Assembly: GCF_016808095.1 (NCBI RefSeq)
Contig: NC_068980.1
Location: forward strand, 14,635,388-14,699,387
DNA: 64,000 bases
Reading direction: 5' to 3'
Source: Vigna angularis
Lineage: Eukaryota; Streptophyta; Magnoliopsida; Fabales; Fabaceae
Part shown: positions 60,411-64,000 of the stretch, in pieces
Layout: each line of letters begins with the position of its first letter
Position numbering within the stretch: the stretch's first letter is position 1
Made by a program: the position numbers and the translations under genes
The notes under the pieces: generated by a model
What the model saw: the letters and a program-made list of their open reading frames with translations, nothing else
Told to the model about the DNA's origin: nothing
The model's database searches: none

Positions 60411-60456
60411 TTCCTTTCTATGTTGTCTGTTCGATAAATTAGTGGGTTGGGTCATA

Positions 60457-60487
60457 TTAGGGTTTTAGTTTTGGGATTTTGTGGGCC
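60457..60487 (-). promoter_or_regulatory. telo-box and site II element of the bL12m promoter
   Basis: On minus, AAACCCTAA (telo-box) lies at 60457-60465 and GGCCCA (site II) at 60482-60487, just upstream of the inferred transcript start. This pair is characteristic of plant promoters for ribosomal-protein and other growth-linked genes. Confidence 0.8.
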
Positions 60488-60850
60488 TCTTTAAGTCCAA
60501 TAACTCTTTTTAAAAAGGAAAAGTTTTTTTTAACAATTTTTTTACAACTTTTAAAATATATACATAGTATAATCAACTGACAAAAATAATAAAAAAATAT
60601 TTTTAAAACATAATATATTACAGGTATTTTAATATAATATTAAATTATTATTTTATTTATAGGTATTTTATATAGGCTAAAATATGTCTCTCTATTCCCT
60701 CAAAATTTGGTTACTTTTATATTTACTCTTTCAAATTAAAAATGGCTTTTTTTTTGTCTCTGAATTTCAAAAATGTTGTTTTGATATTTGCGAACTAATA
60801 ATAATATTACACAAGTAACAAAAATAATGAAATTAATTTTTTTAACAATA
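60488..60850. repeat. AT-rich DNA with a decayed GGCTAAAATATG repeat end
   Basis: From about 60674 the text GGCTAAAATATGTCTCTCTA, followed by phrases like CTCTTTCAAATT and GTCTCTGAATTTC, resembles the same class of MULE/MITE ends as at 37395. A partner end could lie near 63545-63660 on the other side of the solo LTR, but it could not be matched cleanly. Confidence 0.4.
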
Positions 60851-60855
60851 TCGTT

Positions 60856-63332
60856 TGTAACATCCCAAAATACAGTGTAAAACTATATAATAGAATAATC
60901 ACATCGATTAATACTACAGATAAGTCTTACAAAATAAAGAACGTACGCTTGTAACCGAATGGCCTTACAGAAAGACAAGAAAGTTAAAACCATAAAAAAT
61001 AAGCAAAATCCGACCGAACGATTTACGAAAGGTCTATACTAGAAGGTCAGACAAAAGAAAAGAGAAAAGATGATCGAACGATCATCTTACAACTAAACTA
61101 ATATACTGACTGAACGGTTCTACTGTTCGGTTTTAACTTCTACATGAACTAAATTTTCTTCTTCCAGCGCTTCTTCCAACAGCTCGTCTCCTTCTGCTCA
61201 CATCCGCATGAATGATCATTGCAACAGAAAGACAAACGAACGTACAAGACAGGAAACATAGGGTAAGCTTATGTAATTCAATTCAAGTATCAACATAGAT
61301 TTCACACAATTCAAAATAAACGAGCTAGTTCATTCACTTATACATGCAAAGCCTAAGACTAGACTCTGACTGTCCGAACTGTATGAACTCTGTGTAGTTA
61401 CGACGTTTGTGCACCCGGGTAATGTAGTAACTGGGATACCCTCAACAGCCGTCACCCGAGGTTAGTCCTATCTGTCCAAATTAACCATAAGGACTAGGAC
61501 CTCCTGCCATTCCCACGCATGACTTACCCTTCTCTAAGTGAGAACGAGTAATCATGGAATATCATGATGAATCGCCAGCTTAGCATGCCCACATTCATAC
61601 TTTACCAATTCCAATATTCATTCATGAGCTATTCCTCCATGGAACGCTCGTTCATAATCCAATTCATTTCGTTTATATCATATTTCATCATCTTTCATTA
61701 ATAAGACCTCAATGAGATCAATTTGAATAAACGTCTCTGAAGATATCAAATGCCGAACGTTAACTTCGACTCTGAACAAGACCAAACGCTTAGAGTGAGA
61801 CCAAAGGTCTCTAGTTCCAAGCAGATCAAAACCGAGAGAGAATGAATCATTAGTTTAAGAAAGGGAGTGATTAACATAATATTTCTCGAGAACGACTAGA
61901 ACCAAACGTTTATATGCTAAGTGAGCCAATTGGATGAACTGACTCACGAGTTAGACTGAACACCAACAAGCCTAGGCCGAGTACTAAAACTCTAGGCTGA
62001 AACCAATTTAGAGAGAGATTGAGGGACATCAAATAAGGGTACTTAACTGGATCTAGTGAATAAACCGAACGTCAATATATACTTAGCTTTTGAATGAGTC
62101 AAACATCAAGAACAATCAGAATGCCAGTCAAAGACCGAGCACTATAGAAAGCATACTCTATTTAGTTTGGACGAACGACCTTATTATAAAGATAGATTAC
62201 GGAAATGAGAACAAGTGTCTGGTGTAAGACCGAGCACTTACTTATTACGAGCGCTTGGTGTAAGACTGAGCACTACTAAACTTATAGAAGAAAGACTTGA
62301 TAAATATAATATAATACCATTTAAATAGTTTTCAATAACGAACGAAATATATAATTACATATAAATATACTTAAGTTTACAACCGAATACCAAGGAACGA
62401 CTACCCTTGGCCGAACGCTCATGTACAATTATTACAAAATGAAGACACTCGTCCTCAACTAGAATTCTTCCCAAATGAAAGAATCCAATTCCAACCAAAT
62501 CCACTAGAAAAACCCGAACGGTCAAAGACCATTAAGTGACGAACGTACACTTTCATAGGGAATTTCATACTTATAATTCTTTATAGCAATTCATTTCTCC
62601 ACATCTATTTTCATAAGAATCAAACATCCATATCATAATAAATATTCATACATCATGTAGTCAAAACATATCAACAATCATACTTCGTATTCATTCCGCA
62701 ACTCAACAAACATGCATCCATTAAACGAACGTATAAATTAACATACAATCAAATTATATAAGCTTCTCTTACCTCTGAGCGTGACCGAACGTTCATAGAG
62801 ACAGAGTACAGTTTCACCACTACAAGTCCTTCTACCCTCAACGCTCAACAATTTTCCAAACTAAACCAAGTAAAACCAAAACACTATCAGAACCTCTCAT
62901 TTTAGAGGAGCGATCAACACATGAAACCAAAACTTGGTTTGCATGTAAAAGAAAAAGCACGACTAAGTGAAGAGAAGAACTTACCAGTCCAGAACCCAAA
63001 ACCGATCGACTTAAACTGAAGCTCTTGACACTGGAGGAGTAGAAACGATGCCTGAATGGTGATCAGAGGAATAAAAGGTGAGAATTTCTTAGAGAGAAGT
63101 AAGAGCTTTTTAGAGGGAAGGAGGAGAGAATGAAAATCTTCATAACTCTGGGGAAGAAAGGTGCATCAGAGAGTGGCGTGAAATTCTGAAACTTAGAGTT
63201 TTCCTTCCAACGTCAAAACGAACGACCACTCAGCTGCTCACACCTGCCTTCCACCATCTGAGTGTCGGACCCCCTTCTTGACATATGTAATCCACTAAGA
63301 CGAACCTTGAGTGGATTTTAATGGTTCTGACA
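60856..63332 (-). mobile_element. solo LTR, TGTNAGAACC family, 2,477 bp
   Basis: On plus it runs from TGTAACATCCC to GGTTCTGACA; on minus it begins TGTCAGAACC. The flanks TCGTT at 60851-60855 and TCGTT at 63333-63337 are a perfect 5-bp TSD. It shares order and wording with 33646-36371, for example the GAGGTTAGTC and GACTAGGACCTCCTGC parts. There is no internal region. CCGAACG words are frequent. Confidence 0.92.
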
Positions 63333-63337
63333 TCGTT

Positions 63338-63684
63338 TCAAACCCTTAAATTCATTTTAAATTTTTTTAAGAATTAAAACATAAAAACATATTTTCAAAG
63401 CCTTAATTTTAACATTATTTTTCTCTACTTAAACACTTGTTAGTAACCTTAATAATTCTTTGATAATATAAAATTTGAAAATAAAAATGGAGTATTTCAA
63501 AATTAGAATACTTAGAACAACACTTTTAAATATTACACATATTTTTTAACACGGAGAACATAAAAACTAATTTTAAATTCAAGGGACATAAAATTCAATT
63601 TTATATTTAAAGTGTTAAAAAAATATTTTTAAATTTGAAGGACTATTTAACAAAACAAGTTAAAAATATATTTTCATTTAATTT
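63338..63684. other. AT-rich flank of the solo LTR
   Basis: Phrases such as GGGACATAAAATTC and GAAGGACTATTTAAC resemble decayed MULE-type termini; no gene is seen. Confidence 0.4.
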
Positions 63685-64000
63685 GTAAGAACCTAGAAAA
63701 TGGAGTATTAGAATAGATAAGTGTTTTAAACTAATGAGACCGATTATTTTAAAATAAAAATAAGTCGATACTATAGATAAAATTTCATACAGTCGTCTCA
63801 TTGCTTAAAAACACTTCATCTCTTTAGAACTCGTTTTTTAAACTCTCTCTACCTTCTCTCTACATTTTCTTACTCTCTGATCTTTTGTTTGACGATCAGA
63901 ACGTTCCTAGAGGATCACGGCGAAGTATTCTCCACTTTCAATCGATTGATTCTCTATTTATAACAAGTAAGTTTCTACCCTTTTTTTCGGTCTATAGGTT
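63685..64000 (+). mobile_element. start of a third LTR of the TGTNAGAACC family, cut by the window end
   Basis: It begins TGTAAGAACCTAGAAAATGG, matching the minus-strand starts of the two solo LTRs (TGTGAGAACCTGG, TGTCAGAACC), and leads into the same CT-rich and GTAAGTTTCT wording. Orientation is opposite to the other two. Whether it is a solo LTR or part of a full element cannot be seen. Confidence 0.65.

Overview
This is a plant nuclear genome window. It is AT-rich, intron-bearing and dense in transposons, with two recognisable host genes. The repeat vocabulary suggests a legume, probably a Phaseoleae/Vigna-type genome: a Mutator-like inverted repeat beginning GGGTTAAATATG, LTRs rich in CCGAACG, and Athila-, Tat-, Tork- and CACTA-type elements with legume-like coding remnants. 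That placement is inference from recognition, not from a search.

Layout. 1-3341: 5' part of a decayed Athila-like Ty3 element on the minus strand (gag, start of protease, PBS, putative LTR). 3342-7000: AT-rich repeat debris. 7020-9545: remnant of a Tat-like Ty3 element, with an antisense-type ORF on plus and a gag relic on minus. 9859-11148: small CACTA element bounded by a perfect 3-bp TSD. 11149-14400: AT-rich DNA, then a GC-rich block with four G-boxes. 14532-15119: intact intronless ERF transcriptional repressor gene with an EAR motif. 16895-32340: nested island flanked by ~165-bp direct repeats. It holds an LTR remnant, a 118-bp and a ~109-bp tandem array, an 8.1-kb CACTA element (19097-27194) inserted in one array unit, and a decayed Ty1/copia element (27764-32158).

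33272-33614: hairpin MITE with 9-bp TSD. 33646-36371: 2.7-kb solo LTR. 37395-38643: a Pack-MULE-like element with ~310-340-bp inverted repeats and a perfect 9-bp TSD, carrying a broken N-terminal piece of a CDKD (CDK-activating kinase) gene together with intron-like sequence. 40439-40710: six G-boxes. 43539-53333: a second copia element with both LTRs, split by two solo LTRs (45589-47424 and 48979-50716), each with a perfect 5-bp TSD, and by a further LTR-like insert. 54320-54775: Ty3 integrase relic. 57650-57975: broken DEAD-box helicase (RH36/Dbp8-like) fragment. 59396-60043: intact gene for a mitochondrial bL12 ribosomal protein on minus, with a 5'UTR intron and a telo-box plus site II promoter. 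60856-63332: solo LTR of the same family as 33646-36371. A third LTR of that family starts at 63685 and runs off the window.

The only genes that look functional are the ERF repressor and bL12m. Everything else coding is transposon-derived and broken. The most noteworthy items are the gene-capturing MULE, the CACTA element with a tandem array of palindromes at one end and a Ulp1-protease-like second gene, and the set of precisely delimited solo LTRs.
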